Source of the DNA: Zygnema cylindricum
Taxonomy: Eukaryota; Streptophyta; Zygnematophyceae; Zygnematales; Zygnemataceae
Assembly: GCA_037447655.1 (NCBI GenBank)
Contig: JBBHKE010002075.1
Location: forward strand, 312,730 to 376,729
Direction: 5' to 3'
DNA: 64,000 nt
Shown here: one piece after another, positions 43,767-55,135 of the stretch
Position numbering within the stretch: position 1 is the stretch's first letter
Layout: each line of letters opens with the position of its first letter
Position numbers and translations under genes: made by a program
Notes under the pieces: model-generated
Databases searched by the model: none
Seen by the model: only the letters and a program-made list of their open reading frames with translations
What the model was told of the DNA's origin: nothing

Positions 43767-45719
43767 ATATAGATTAAGAAAATAATGTGGTTTAAGATAA
43801 ATTTATAGTTCTAAAATACATTGGGGTAAATTACCCGGTTCCTTGGCAGTCATGAAACCAGTCCCAGTCGACAGCACCATTGCGCTTAACGGAAACAGAA
43901 ATCGGAGGACTGGAGGGAAACGGATGAAATTAGGAGGGAAATGGAGGAAATGGAGTTAGCTGATGAAAATAGGAAGGGGCTCACAAGGGGGAACAAAAAT
44001 GGATCAGTCCAAGGTTGAACAATTCTCATACGATAAATCTACTTATATATGCAATTGTGTTATTGTGTTACTGTAGGTGACTTATTTTTATTGAAAGAAA
44101 CTTGGTTTTTCAGTTTCGGTAAAAGTCTCCCTCTTGTATAAGAACAAAGGGAGAGAAGTGGAAGGGAGAGTAGAAGTAGGACATCACCCGTTGAGCCCAA
44201 ACTGTTTTTTTTTGGGCATAAACTATTTTTTCTTATAATATATGGCAAATCTATGTGGATGTTTTCCCTAAATTGTATTATTCTGTGGCTTTGTGATGGA
44301 TTTGAAACCCATATTGTTTGTAGTCAATCCTCTTGAAACAAACATTGACTTTAATTTTAGAGGTGATTATCCTTTTTTTCTTTTTTTTTTAGCTTGTTAA
44401 TTGTTTTCTCCATTGTAGTTTATTGTTATTTGTTTAATTTATTATTTTTTTATATATGCTTCTGAATTTCGTAGTTTCCATATTTTCCTATTCACCTTTA
44501 CCATTTTGAAAGCTTTATTGTAAACCTATCCTTTTGGGGTACATCTCATTCTAAGTTGGTAAGTTTCCTAACTTTCTGTCAACTATTAAAAAAAAAAAGG
44601 CTTAAAGGAGACGGTAGAAACAAATATTATATTGATAAATAATTAAAACATTCGCGTTGACTATTATTTTGTTTCCCACGTCCATTTAGTTTTAATTAAA
44701 GTCTATAAACATCAAAAATGATTGACCAAATTTTGAATTATGGCTACCCGCACATCCCTCTTCGGTCTATCCACTCCTTCCCTCCACTCTTTAAATTTCA
44801 CCAGATGAAGAATAACAGTATTCATAAAAAAAAAACTTAAGCATAAAGAACATCAAAACGGAGACGCGGAAAATGTGGAGGCTATGCGCATTTTTTTCCA
44901 GAACTTCATAAAAAATACATCTTATGCAATTGGATCGCAAATGTATGAAGTACTGCAACCCTAAACACGACCATTTTCTTCTAAATAACTACGACAATTT
45001 ATATTATGGATATGCTATCATTGGCAACTTCTTTAATGGATCTGGTATCATTAACGAACATAGCGGCCATAACCTTGAAAATGCAAATTATCTCTAAATA
45101 ACCCCTAAATCACAATGTAATGGATGATATTTGAACATCTACCATAACGTAAACAATCCTGCAACCGTCACCCACAACAATAACAAAATAAAAAAATGTA
45201 TTAAATATAATAACCACCTTAAAAACTTAAAAAAAAACATAAAATGAACAGAAAAAAGAATGCAAAACAAAAACAAAACAAAATTAGACTATACAACAAA
45301 CCCAAACCCAGAAAATGAAACAGTCACAGAAAAAGAAAAAAAAACACATAAAACAGGAAGCAAAAACAAGTTACAAAAACAGAATACAGAGAACAAATCA
45401 TTAAACAAACCTTAATTTTCGTAAACTACACCTAAATTTTAATATACATCTGAAGTATATAACCGAAAACTTACGTGAACTTAACTCGTGAACGACGTAG
45501 AATTGAATACATTGGATTTGGAATTTACAGTCTAAAGCCCAAAAAGGAAACACTCAAAAATATAAAACTTGGAATATAATCCAAAATGTACACAAAACAT
45601 TCTCAAAGTTTAAGCAAGAAAAAAAAAATGCATACCTTTTCAATCATTTTGCATTGTATGTGTTATTCCTTTCAGGAGAATTCTGGCCGATAAGTGAACG
45701 TACAACATCAAGTAATTCC
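43767..45719. other. No supported gene
   Basis: AT-rich DNA. A/C-rich simple sequence at 45200-45410 (AAACAAAAAC-type). No open frame with a recognisable motif. Confidence 0.4.
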
Positions 45720-45724
45720 TGTTG

Positions 45725-46020
45725 TTTTTGGAAGATTCAGTTTCGCACATGCGTGCACGTATTTGCGTGCGTACGTAATTTCCGGAATTAATGTGGAGGT
45801 TCGAACGGATTTGCAAATTGGGGGTTTATTGTACGAGTAAAATTAATTGACTAATTGAGTGGCGTTAAATGCGTAAGTGAAATGGACGGCGGATCGCGAA
45901 ACGATCCGATGTAAAGTATTCTAAAAAGTCAAAATAGTACGTCGCACGTACGAAACACAATGCGACAGGCGACAGCTATAGAAAAGGACGCTTCCGGTAC
46001 GGAACGTCTTATTTGGACAT
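45725..46020 (+). mobile_element. Diverged fragment related to element-B LTR
   Basis: Resembles 13540-14110. Shared blocks include 'atgcgtgc...cgtgcgtacgtaat', 'atggaggttc.aa.ggatttgcaaattggggg', 'ggcggatcg.gaa.cgatccgatg', 'cgtacgaaac.caatgcg.c' and 'ttggacat'. It lacks the polypurine tract before the outer LTR start. An old copy is likely. Confidence 0.6.
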
Positions 46021-48778
46021 GTGTACTCTATATGCGACAAGCGCATTTATTGCAAACAACGCATATTCAGTACGGAAAAGATTTGGAAGGTACGGATTAA
46101 TTTCGGCAGTGGTCCCACCCACCGCTCCATGCACTGCTGCATAGAAACATTCATTAAAACTTCCAGGCAACTTCTTACTGGTCCTAATTCTGACCGGCAT
46201 TGTCTAGTAGTCATTGGTACCACTCGGGATTTTGGCCTGATAGTCGCTTACCTTCTTGTAATCTGGAAGAAGATTGTTCAATTAAAGTTTATCCTTATGT
46301 GAGTGTTTTCCAATGTGGATGTGTAATTTCCAATGTGTGGAATGTGTGGTTGGAATTGTTTGTAGTAATGGGATTTTCTAAGAGGTAGGAGATCCTGTTA
46401 CACACGGCCACGCCAAAAAACGTCATCTTCAAACTTTTCTTTAAAAAACAGGGAAGATGTGTTTTAAAACAAAGTATATGCAAAAAATAAATAGGAACAC
46501 GTATTCGCACATGTAAATTATTTTACACAAATTTCAAACGAATTCAATCTACTGCGAAAGGTACACTATTCGTTATATTTTGTCCGTTTGCGTCCATGTA
46601 TGACGAGGCAAAGTACATAATTCGCTAAGTTTTGTCTGTTTGCGCTGGGTACGGATTTTATTTCGTCAGGGGTCTTAAGTTTCCGATGCCATTTCACGTT
46701 GAGCGGAGAAGCGACGCAAAGGCAAAATGCATCTTTCTTCATTCGTGAAACGGCACAGGTTGGAAGGCGGTATGTCTACAATGTCACGAAAAATCATGCG
46801 ACCTCACAAGCACCTACAAAAAATAACGTGCGTCGTCACAGATTGTAGACATTGACAACCGTCACAGGCATTGTCAACATATATAATCGTCACACGTTTA
46901 AGTAATTATGTCGTTGTTAAACATAAGGAGACCCGAAATCCGGGTCCGCCGGATCTGCGCTAAAAAACAAAGTTATTTCTCTAAGTTTCAAGTGCATGGA
47001 GACGCACCGTTAATACACTACATCGTCGTCCAAAATGAGACAAGTCGGAAAAAAATCTCATTTGGTGTTTTTTATTTTACTAGTGTGTTGACGCCAAACC
47101 ATTAACTCTAAAAGCGGTGGATGGTGAGACATTGTAAACCTGTTTCAATGTTAGGTTTAACTAACACGCACAAAAGTATTCAACATGTAATGGTACTTTA
47201 AGCATTTTAACCTTGTGTCTTAACATTCCAAAACATTAAATTCTATATTTTATCATAGGTTTTGTAGAAGATGATTGTAAGTTACCGGTGTTTTTAAAAA
47301 CTTGCTCTTTTAACTAATCATTTTTTTGGAATAAATGTTTACGTTTGAAAATTAAACAATAGACATATGTTTGCATGTAATCATATGTGTATGCATGTGT
47401 ATATAATTTCCAAACTTGGTTGTTATTTATTCATTCCATATAAACATACACTTTATTTATCATGTTATGAACAAACGTATGTTTATATTTCATTGTACAC
47501 CTCGTCCACATGTTAAGGTACGGCAGTTCCAACTTGCTCCACATAAATTGAAGAGACATTAAACTAAGAGGTAAGTTAAGGTTTCAACTATAAACGGTGA
47601 TAAAGGAGAAATATTCTCTCACAACACCATCGATTTGTACCCGTTTTTAGGTAAAAAAAGATGTAACAAGTCACGCTTGCAGTATAGCTAAACTGATGCA
47701 AAAGCTTCGTAAAATATGCAAAACAAAATAAACGGATATCGAAAATCCGATCGCCAACCTTTGCAGAAAAAGAAAGGAAAAGTATATGTTTTGTCCACCT
47801 ACTTTAAGAAAAGTTAACAATCCGCTCACTCCGAGTCAACTCGATTTGGATGTAGTTTGACCCAAATAGAGCCTGACTGTTCAAAATCGGATTGATAAGA
47901 TTTGGAAATCGACCTTGAAATATATAATTCCTCTAACTACACCATAGTTTTAAAGTAGGTGAAAGAGGCCCATACAATATGCCTATTGTACGCAAAAATA
48001 TACAATATACCCTTAAGACCCATATTGTATTCCGACCAAATTGGACTAATTAAAACATCCGAACCAAATATTGGACCAATTAAAACATTCGGACGAAAAA
48101 ATTTTATTTACACCGTCCGATTCGGATGATCGGACGGTCGCTGATCAAAGTAGCGATCTAAGAAGATCACATGAAAAGCCCATAACACAATTTAAGCCAA
48201 AGGCGCCGACCAAAGGCCTACTAAAAAAAGCCTACTTTTGAACTATGAACTACACCTATAAAACAATTAAAGGGTCAACACATTTTCCTAACCCTGCAAA
48301 AAACCATAAAGGTCATTTTTTTTTTAATGGTAAAAACAAAAGCATTAGAAAAGAAAAAGTATTAGTATATTATAGGGGGGTAAAGTTCCTACTTATTTAA
48401 CGCTTATAATTTTAAAAACACGTGTCAAACCATGTAATCCAACTTTAACTTCATATTTGGAGACAAAAGTAGATGTTAAGTCTTTTATGACAACATGTAA
48501 TCATGTAGTTGACGTATTTTGTTCATAATAGAGGTTGCTATTTATTCATTGTTTTAACCCCTTTACTAGGTGTAAACAAGCTTGAACATCCCTTTCCCCT
48601 ATGTAAAGGTCGATACCTACTTAATACATACGGGCACATCATTATTTGTCAAATATCTACGCCGATCGTAAACACCAATACCACTACAAAGTAATTAAAG
48701 AGGCACCCCCCTCTTAGAGTTAAAAAAACAAAAATGGCAATCTTTCCTTCCAACATGTTTTTGATTTGTCTACCGTAT
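46021..48778. other. No supported gene; one short dispersed repeat
   Basis: Open frames at 46021-46302 and 46908-47105 have no motif. At 47970-48045 the block CCCATACAATATGCCTATTGTA...CCCATATTGTATT recurs at 60445-60512. It is partly self-complementary (CAATATG/CATATTG), like a small hairpin repeat. The remainder is AT-rich. Confidence 0.45.
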
Positions 48779-49290
48779 ATTCGCACATGTCTCACTATTT
48801 GTGTGAATTTGAATTATTACCCCATCCAAAATGTTTTTAACAAAACTCCCACTATGTAGCCGTCTTAATGTTTAAGCGCGACCTACAATATTACCAATTG
48901 AATTTCTAAAAAATCCATATTTTGGCGAAGAGAGTTTTGTGATTATAAATGTTTAATCGCTCTAAGATTTCTGTTAAAACTTGTATGTGTACCATACAAT
49001 TTCAAAACATAAATAACGTCGAAAGCCTAAAACCTCCCTCTTAATATTTGAGAATCCTCGTAAGAAGGTTTGAAGATCTGCACTACAACCCATGGTGTAT
49101 GTAACAACACCACACGGTGTATGTAAAAACACCACATTTTGTATGTAGCAACACCACATGGTGCTTGTAACAACACCATATGGTGTATGTAACAACACCA
49201 CATGGTGTTTGTAATAACACCGCATGGTGAATGTAACAACACCACATGGTGTTTGTAAAACCAACACATGGTGTATGTAACTGTAACAGG
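48779..49290. repeat. Direct repeat plus ACACCACATGGTGT minisatellite (left of copia)
   Basis: 48779-48893 matches 56482-56598 at about 90 percent by eye (shared start ATTCGCACAT, shared end GCGCGACCTACAATA). At 49088-49290 a minisatellite of about 24-bp units, 'aacaccacatggtgtatgt', has a palindromic core ACCACATGGTGT. A three-unit version follows the right-hand copy. The two copies bracket the copia element at 7.7-kb spacing. Confidence 0.8.
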
Positions 49291-49319
49291 GTTACAGAAT
49301 TGGGTACTTAGTGGCTAGG

Positions 49320-49500
49320 GCTAGGCTGCTATAGTTGCGATTTCAGAGCAGCGCAGTTGCGATTCCAGAGCAGCGCAGCTGCGATTCCAGACCAGCGCAG
49401 CATAGCAGCATAGCAACTTAGCGGCGTAGCAACTAGTAGCGCAGCAGCGTTGCAGCGTAGCAGCGCAGCATAGCAACGCCGCAGAATGTAGATTGACCTG
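49320..49500 (-). repeat. GCTATG/GCTGCG minisatellite related to element B
   Basis: Units such as 'gcagcatagcagcatagcaac' and 'cagagcagcgcagttgcgattc' (four near-copies of about 23 bp at 49329-49405). They are in the same orientation as the left-arm minisatellite of element B. From 49501 to 49663 no feature is seen. Confidence 0.7.
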
Positions 49501-49663
49501 TATAGTTCTAGAAGGAAGTTTTGGATAGATCTCGGTTGACCGCGAAGGTCCACGTGTACAGCTGTATAGTACTAGCTTGACTAGCAGTTAGCTAGTTTAA
49601 AATAGTCGAGTAGACCTAGTGAATGGCAGACCTGAAGTAGACCTACACAGCTAGCGCAAACTT

Positions 49664-50706
49664 TGTAGAAATTAATGGTTTTTAGTATTTTCTAGGTATG
49701 AATAGAAATAAAGAAGCTCAGGCAGTCTACCTCTAACTTCTCTCTCCAACTCTCAAACTTGTCGCAGTCACTGAGAAATTGGAGAGGAAGCTAAAGCCAT
49801 GGCTACCTAGGCTATCTTGAGGTTTACGGGAAATTTATATTGGTAAGGGGATTAATTACTAAAAGGTATGTGCCGGCGACAGGATTTGATCCTGGTACCT
49901 GCCGGCCGACGGAGAGTAGATAGCCGGTAGCCTTAGCAGTTAAGTCTAGAAGTAGTCTTACATAGTATATAGTACGATAATGATTTAAACATGTACACGT
50001 AGAATAAATCATTTAACTATAACTGTTAACGGGAAACATAGATATGGTAGTGTAAAAGTACAAATTGCGGTACGGATATGAAATCAATACCGCGCATTGA
50101 TTTCGTAAGCGAAACAAATACCACGCATGTATTTATTACGGCTACGATCAAATGCGAGTTTAATCGGACGGCCGTAATTAGCGCCGAGATCGCGGAAGCC
50201 GAATTCGGCGGTTTGTGGGCATCGCCACATCGAATGACACGTGGCGATGCTACATTGGAGCGCGGAGTCTCCGAGGATTAAAAGAGCGAATTTGGACATT
50301 CCACGTGTGGACATTTAGGCCATGTCGTACAATGTTCGTACATAAAGTACACCGGCAGCTGTACTTTTGCGTACGGAACTGTATTCTGATTGGTTCCGTA
50401 CATCAGTAGATAGAGTCTGTGAGAGAGATAGGACTTAGAAAAATTAGGTACCTCTCTCTCTAAGAGAGCTTGTAACTATAAAGGTCATCTTTGACCAGCC
50501 ATAACTTACTGCTCGGGTGAGCAAATTCAGTGATTCTTTTTGCGTTTGACTCAGGGGAGTCTTGTCCTCACAAGGGTGAGAGTGGTCAGAATATTTGTGT
50601 GCCTGGGCGGCGCTTATTCAGCGGGAAAGTAGAAGGGGCAAATATTATCCTAGAGGCTTTACATACGCTGCTCATTCTGTGGGTCAATGGAGACCACAGA
50701 ATTTCA
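49664..50706 (+). mobile_element. 5' LTR with family-A U3 and foreign R-U5
   Basis: TGTAGAAATTAATGG at 49664 to AGAATTTCA at 50706 (TG...CA). U3 (to about 50443) matches family-A LTRs at 10915 and 42220. From 50444 the sequence leaves family A (its 'agaagataggaccctctctccc' is replaced by 'gtacctctctctctaag') and equals the 3' LTR exactly. The gag ATG (50687) is within it. Confidence 0.85.
49870..49947 (-). other. tRNA-like stretch in the 5' LTR, antisense
   Basis: On the minus strand: AGACTTAACTGCTAAGGC, then CAGGATCAAATCCTG as T-arm-like hairpin, then GCCGGCA. It is conserved with the copies at 11678 and 42981 despite variable sequence between the two blocks. Confidence 0.5.
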
Positions 50707-53700
50707 GGTTATGGGCCCACCCTCTAGGGTGCCAATATTTGATGGATCAGACTTTCTTTATTGGGAAATGATGATGGAGGGAGAACTATTTGAGAAGCAT
50801 CTATGGGGCATAGTGTCTGGACAAATTCGATGCCCACCTCCACCTGGGTTTGGAGGGACACGTTTTTCTGGCACCTCCGCCTCTACAGTTGGTAGAACAG
50901 CTGCCACCATCACCGAGGATGAAGATGAGGAAGGAGAGGAGATTGTCATGGAAGGAGAAAAGGGAGGAGTTGCAACTCAAGTGACACCATTGCCGAAGGC
51001 GATACCGGCAGCAGCACCACCAAAAACGGCGACAAGGGTTCAGACCGAAAGATCGGAGTATGAAAAGTGGAACTACAAAGACAAGGTTGCTAAGCTCTTA
51101 ATTCTTAAAAGTGTAGCAAAGGGCATTGCCATTCCCCTTATGCATGTCAAATCTTCATCTCAGATTTGGATATCACTAGTCAACAAATATAAGAGTGGAT
51201 CATTGCAGCAGCAACAGTTGGCAGAAAATAAGATTGCAGCTTATACTTATAAGGGAGGAAGTATGGATAATTATTGCAATGATTTAGGAGCATTGTTTGG
51301 AGAGTTAGAGAGTGCAGGTAACTCATGGTCTGAGAGACAAAGAGTGAACACATTAATGATGAAACTACCTGAAGAGTATGAGAATATCATAAACCGATTG
51401 CAGGACATAGGAGATAGCAATTGGAATTGGGATGACACTGTGGGAATGATTTTAGTGAAAGAAAGCACCATAGAGCTTAGGAGAGGGAGTCCAAGTGTTC
51501 AAGCATTGTCTGCAGGAGCTGATTGGCGGAAGCGTGATGAGGGGAGAGGGAAAGATCCCTATCGAAACTTTGGTGGAAGAGGACAAGGAGGTGGCAGATT
51601 TGATAGACAGGGGAGAGGAACTTCTCGAGGAGGATTATGTCACTTCTGCAAGAAACCGGGACACTATATGGCAGATTGTGTCAGACTTGCAGATCTTCGA
51701 CTGAAAGATGGTCAAGGAACCTCAAAGGACGGAGGAAAGAAAAAGGCTTTCCTGACTCAAGTTCTTGATGAGGAAGTGGAAGAAAAAACTGAACCTGAAG
51801 AGGAGCTTGAGGAGCTTCTCCTTAATCCGAAAAACACTGAAAAGCATGTCGACATTCCACGGAGACAAAAGTGTGCTTTCGGAGGTAAGAGGGATCCACC
51901 CGAGGATGGGTGGATCATAGACTCAGGGGCTTCAATGCATATGTGCAAAGATAAGCGGTGGTTCACTAAATTGAGAAAGATCCCAACAGTTGAGATAGAG
52001 TACGGAGATGGTAGAGTAGAAACCACAAGTCTTGTTGGAACTGTTGACTTGAAGGTTCTAGTTGATGGAAAGGCCTCAATTGTAACACTCTCAGACGTTC
52101 TTTACATTCCACAACTTAGCAAGAACCTAGTCTCAACAGCTGTCCTAGATGAAAAGGAGTTTGAAACAGGAACTAGGAAAGGAATCTTCACAGCAAGCTT
52201 TGATAATGAGGTTTATTTCATAGCTGAGAAGGGCAGTCAAGGAATGTTCAGAATTGTACTTTGCAATGAAAAGAGTGTTCTCTACTCGTGTGCAAGTGAG
52301 ATGATGCTTTGGCATAAAAGGTTGGGGCATGTGAATCTAGATAGATTAAAGAAAATGAAGAAAAAGGGAATAGTGGAGGGTATTACTTTTGAAGATGATG
52401 AGACCTTTGATGATTGTAGTGGATGTGCCCAAGGGAAGATTCATAGACTTCCATTCCCAAAGGCAACCACATTTAGGAGAGAGAAAGTATTAGATCTAGT
52501 TCACACTGATGTTTGGGGACCTGCTAGGTATGCTTCACATGGGGGGAAGAGATGGATGTTAACTATCACAGATGATTGGTCTAGATACACGAAGGTATAC
52601 TTTCTCAGACATAAGTCAGAGGTATTAAGATGTTTCAAAGAGTATAAAGTATGGAGTGAAAAGCTACATGAAACCTCAATAAAAGAGATAAGAAGTGATA
52701 ATGGGAAAGAATACACCTCAAGGGATTTTGAAGAATATCTTAAAGAAGAAGGAATTCATCATGAGAAAACTGTTCCCTATAATCCGGAACAAAATGGAGT
52801 AGCAGAAAGAGTGAATAGAACTTTAGGAGATATGTCCAGAAGTATGCTAAGTGATAAGAGGATAGGGCTGCAGTTTTGGGCTGAGTCTATGAACTATGCT
52901 AATTTCATCAAAAATAGAGTCTTAACTTCAGCAAATAAGGAGGAAACTCCGTATGAGAGGTGGACAGGAAGAAAGCCTGATTTGTCTAGTTTGAGAGTGT
53001 TCGGAAGTCAAGTCTACAGTTTGGATTCCGATAAGACTAAATGGAAGTTAGAGGGAAGAGGGAAACCGGGATATCTTGTAGGATATGATGAGAGCACAAA
53101 AGGATACCGAGTGTATGACTTGAAAAAGAGAGATATAATTTTGGTAAAACACATAGTGGTGATGAATGAAGAGAAGTCCATTGATCCATTCAAATATAAT
53201 AAGGAAGTCAAAATCAGATTTGAAACGGATCAATTTTCTGACTTTGACTTTGAAAATGAAGAGAAGGAAGAGGGAGAAAAAGAAAAATCTGCAGATCTAC
53301 CTAAGGAGAAGGAGGAAAGGACAACATCCGAGGCAACGCCACAATACGAAGTGGAAACCGATGAGGAACTTGATGAGACACCGGAATTGGAAGATAGGGA
53401 AGCTGAAAATCTCCCAAAACGAAACCCAAGGATGCCTTCCATACCGGCGTCCGATTTTGAAGGGGGGAGAAGAAGTAGTAAACGACTTCAAGAAAGACAA
53501 GTAAATAACCAACTCACAAAGATGTCTCACCCAGATGAACCTCAAACATACTTAGAGGCCATAAACACTCCAGAAAGTAGCCGGTGGATCACAGCTATAA
53601 ATGAAGAAATGGCCTTTATTATGGAAGCCAATACATGGGAGTTGGTAGATTGTCCACCGGACCGAAAACCGATCGGATGTAAGTGGGTGTTTAAACTTAA

Positions 53701-55078
53701 ATTAAACCCGGATAATACCATTGAAAGGTACAAAGCTAGGTTAGTTGCAAAAGGTTATACACAGAAAGAGGGGATAGACTACGAAGAAACCTTTGCACCT
53801 GTAGTCAGATTTCCTTCTGTTAGAATCCTTTTAAGTATAGCCGCAGCGGAGGATATGGAAATCCACCAGATGGATATTAAAACTGCCTTTTTGCACGGAG
53901 AGTTGGAAGAAGAAATTTACATGAGGCAACCGGAAGGATTCGTGGAAAGTGGGGAAGAAAACAAAGTTTGCAAACTGATAAAATCACTCTATGGGCTTAA
54001 GCAAGCCCCGCGACAGTGGAATATAAAGCTCGACGAATTTCTGACCGGTTTGGGGTATATCAAAATTAGTTCAGATCACTCTATATATTTATTTGAGGAT
54101 GAGAATGGAGTGATATTTATTGCTATTTATGTGGATGATTTGTTAGTCTTAAGCAAGTCTTTAGATAAAATTAACAAACTAAAACAGGATCTTAGAAGCA
54201 GTTTTGATATGAAAGATCTTGGCGAAGCAAAGTACATTTTGGGAATTCAAATGGAGAGAGATAGAGGGAATAGAATTATAAGACTCACTCAAAAAGAAGC
54301 AATCGGTAATATGCTAGAAAAATTTCAAATGGAGAAAGCAAACGGATGTACTACTCCCATGGATTTGAAGAAAGTGAGTGAGGGGAGTGAAGAGGGAGGA
54401 ATATTCATCATTAATGATGAGATGGACGAGATAGAAAGAAAATTTATGGAAAATATCCCTTATCGGCAGATTGTAGGCAGTTTAATTTATTTTATGAACT
54501 GTACCCGTCCGGATATAGCTGCAGCTGTAGGTGTCCTTAGTAGAAATCTAAATGAACCAAGAAAGAGAGATTGGGAGGCTGCCAAAAGGGTGATGAGGTA
54601 TCTGGTGGGGACAAGGGAATTATGGTTGCATTTGGGAGGGGAGCACACTGACATCACCACTTGGAGTGATGCCAGTTATGGAGATGTGCCTTTAAGGAGG
54701 TGTACGACTGGATATGTGTTGCAAATTGGATCCGGTGCATGTTGTTGGAGTAGCAAGCAACAAAAAGTAGTTGCTCAGTCCACTATGGAGGCTGAATACA
54801 TGGCTTCTTGTGCTGCCACCAAAGAATTAATGTGGGTTAAATCTCTTCTTGAAGAACTTGGGTTCATGAAGTCTGGAACTCAACATGTTTTTTGTGATAA
54901 TCAAGCTGCTATCTCGATTGCAGCTAATCCGAAACATCACTTCAAAGCTAAGCATATGGATATTAGACTAAGCTTTGTCAGAGAGAAGGTAGAAAATAAA
55001 ATTATTAAACTGGTTCATAAAACTGATAGAGAAATGATTGCAGACATGATGACAAAAGCAGTGCCTTCCCTAAGTTAA
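50687..55078 (+). CDS. Copia gag-pol polyprotein, 1463 aa
   Basis: A single uninterrupted frame, of usual copia length, encoding everything needed for copying through RNA. UBN2-type gag core about 125-262. Gly/Arg-rich stretch 286-316, then knuckle CHFCKKPGHYMADC (318-331). Protease DSGA with catalytic D412. Integrase zinc site H543, H548, C577, C580, then D608, D671 and E707 with exact D-35-E spacing. Acidic/basic linker 840-945. RT about 980-1230 with D1063 (MDIKTAFLHG) and YVDD (D1150, D1151). RNase H with D1328, E1368 and D1404. All catalytic residues are present. The first ATG lies in U5 and the frame crosses the primer site. Residues 1-20 are conserved in the family-A relic at 10934, which supports this start. 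Met 9 (50711), inside the primer site, is an alternative. Gag and pol are in one frame, so gag excess must come from another mechanism. Confidence 0.95.
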   Translation: METTEFQVMGPPSRVPIFDGSDFLYWEMMMEGELFEKHLWGIVSGQIRCPPPPGFGGTRFSGTSASTVGRTAATITEDEDEEGEEIVMEGEKGGVATQVTPLPKAIPAAAPPKTATRVQTERSEYEKWNYKDKVAKLLILKSVAKGIAIPLMHVKSSSQIWISLVNKYKSGSLQQQQLAENKIAAYTYKGGSMDNYCNDLGALFGELESAGNSWSERQRVNTLMMKLPEEYENIINRLQDIGDSNWNWDDTVGMILVKESTIELRRGSPSVQALSAGADWRKRDEGRGKDPYRNFGGRGQGGGRFDRQGRGTSRGGLCHFCKKPGHYMADCVRLADLRLKDGQGTSKDGGKKKAFLTQVLDEEVEEKTEPEEELEELLLNPKNTEKHVDIPRRQKCAFGGKRDPPEDGWIIDSGASMHMCKDKRWFTKLRKIPTVEIEYGDGRVETTSLVGTVDLKVLVDGKASIVTLSDVLYIPQLSKNLVSTAVLDEKEFETGTRKGIFTASFDNEVYFIAEKGSQGMFRIVLCNEKSVLYSCASEMMLWHKRLGHVNLDRLKKMKKKGIVEGITFEDDETFDDCSGCAQGKIHRLPFPKATTFRREKVLDLVHTDVWGPARYASHGGKRWMLTITDDWSRYTKVYFLRHKSEVLRCFKEYKVWSEKLHETSIKEIRSDNGKEYTSRDFEEYLKEEGIHHEKTVPYNPEQNGVAERVNRTLGDMSRSMLSDKRIGLQFWAESMNYANFIKNRVLTSANKEETPYERWTGRKPDLSSLRVFGSQVYSLDSDKTKWKLEGRGKPGYLVGYDESTKGYRVYDLKKRDIILVKHIVVMNEEKSIDPFKYNKEVKIRFETDQFSDFDFENEEKEEGEKEKSADLPKEKEERTTSEATPQYEVETDEELDETPELEDREAENLPKRNPRMPSIPASDFEGGRRSSKRLQERQVNNQLTKMSHPDEPQTYLEAINTPESSRWITAINEEMAFIMEANTWELVDCPPDRKPIGCKWVFKLKLNPDNTIERYKARLVAKGYTQKEGIDYEETFAPVVRFPSVRILLSIAAAEDMEIHQMDIKTAFLHGELEEEIYMRQPEGFVESGEENKVCKLIKSLYGLKQAPRQWNIKLDEFLTGLGYIKISSDHSIYLFEDENGVIFIAIYVDDLLVLSKSLDKINKLKQDLRSSFDMKDLGEAKYILGIQMERDRGNRIIRLTQKEAIGNMLEKFQMEKANGCTTPMDLKKVSEGSEEGGIFIINDEMDEIERKFMENIPYRQIVGSLIYFMNCTRPDIAAAVGVLSRNLNEPRKRDWEAAKRVMRYLVGTRELWLHLGGEHTDITTWSDASYGDVPLRRCTTGYVLQIGSGACCWSSKQQKVVAQSTMEAEYMASCAATKELMWVKSLLEELGFMKSGTQHVFCDNQAAISIAANPKHHFKAKHMDIRLSFVREKVENKIIKLVHKTDREMIADMMTKAVPSLS
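50707..50721 (+). other. Primer-binding site, half initiator tRNA-Met
   Basis: GGTTATGGGCCCACC directly follows the LTR end TTTCA. It complements the anticodon stem-loop side of initiator tRNA-Met rather than the usual tRNA 3' end (TGGTATCAGAGC-type), as in Drosophila copia. It also encodes Val-Met-Gly-Pro of gag. Confidence 0.9.
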
Positions 55079-55127
55079 TTTATTGCAGAGAAAACTGTGG
55101 ATTAAAATTGAAAAGTGACTAGGAATT

Positions 55128-55135
55128 AAGGGGAG
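55128..55135 (+). other. Polypurine tract
   Basis: AAGGGGAG immediately precedes the 3' LTR (TGTTGAAAAG). The same octamer precedes the 3' LTR at 43268 (minus). Confidence 0.85.

Noticed and set aside
48974-49269. Open frames encoding CYYKHHVVLLHTP-type repeats
   Set aside because: They translate the ACACCACATGGTGT minisatellite and overlap in two frames.
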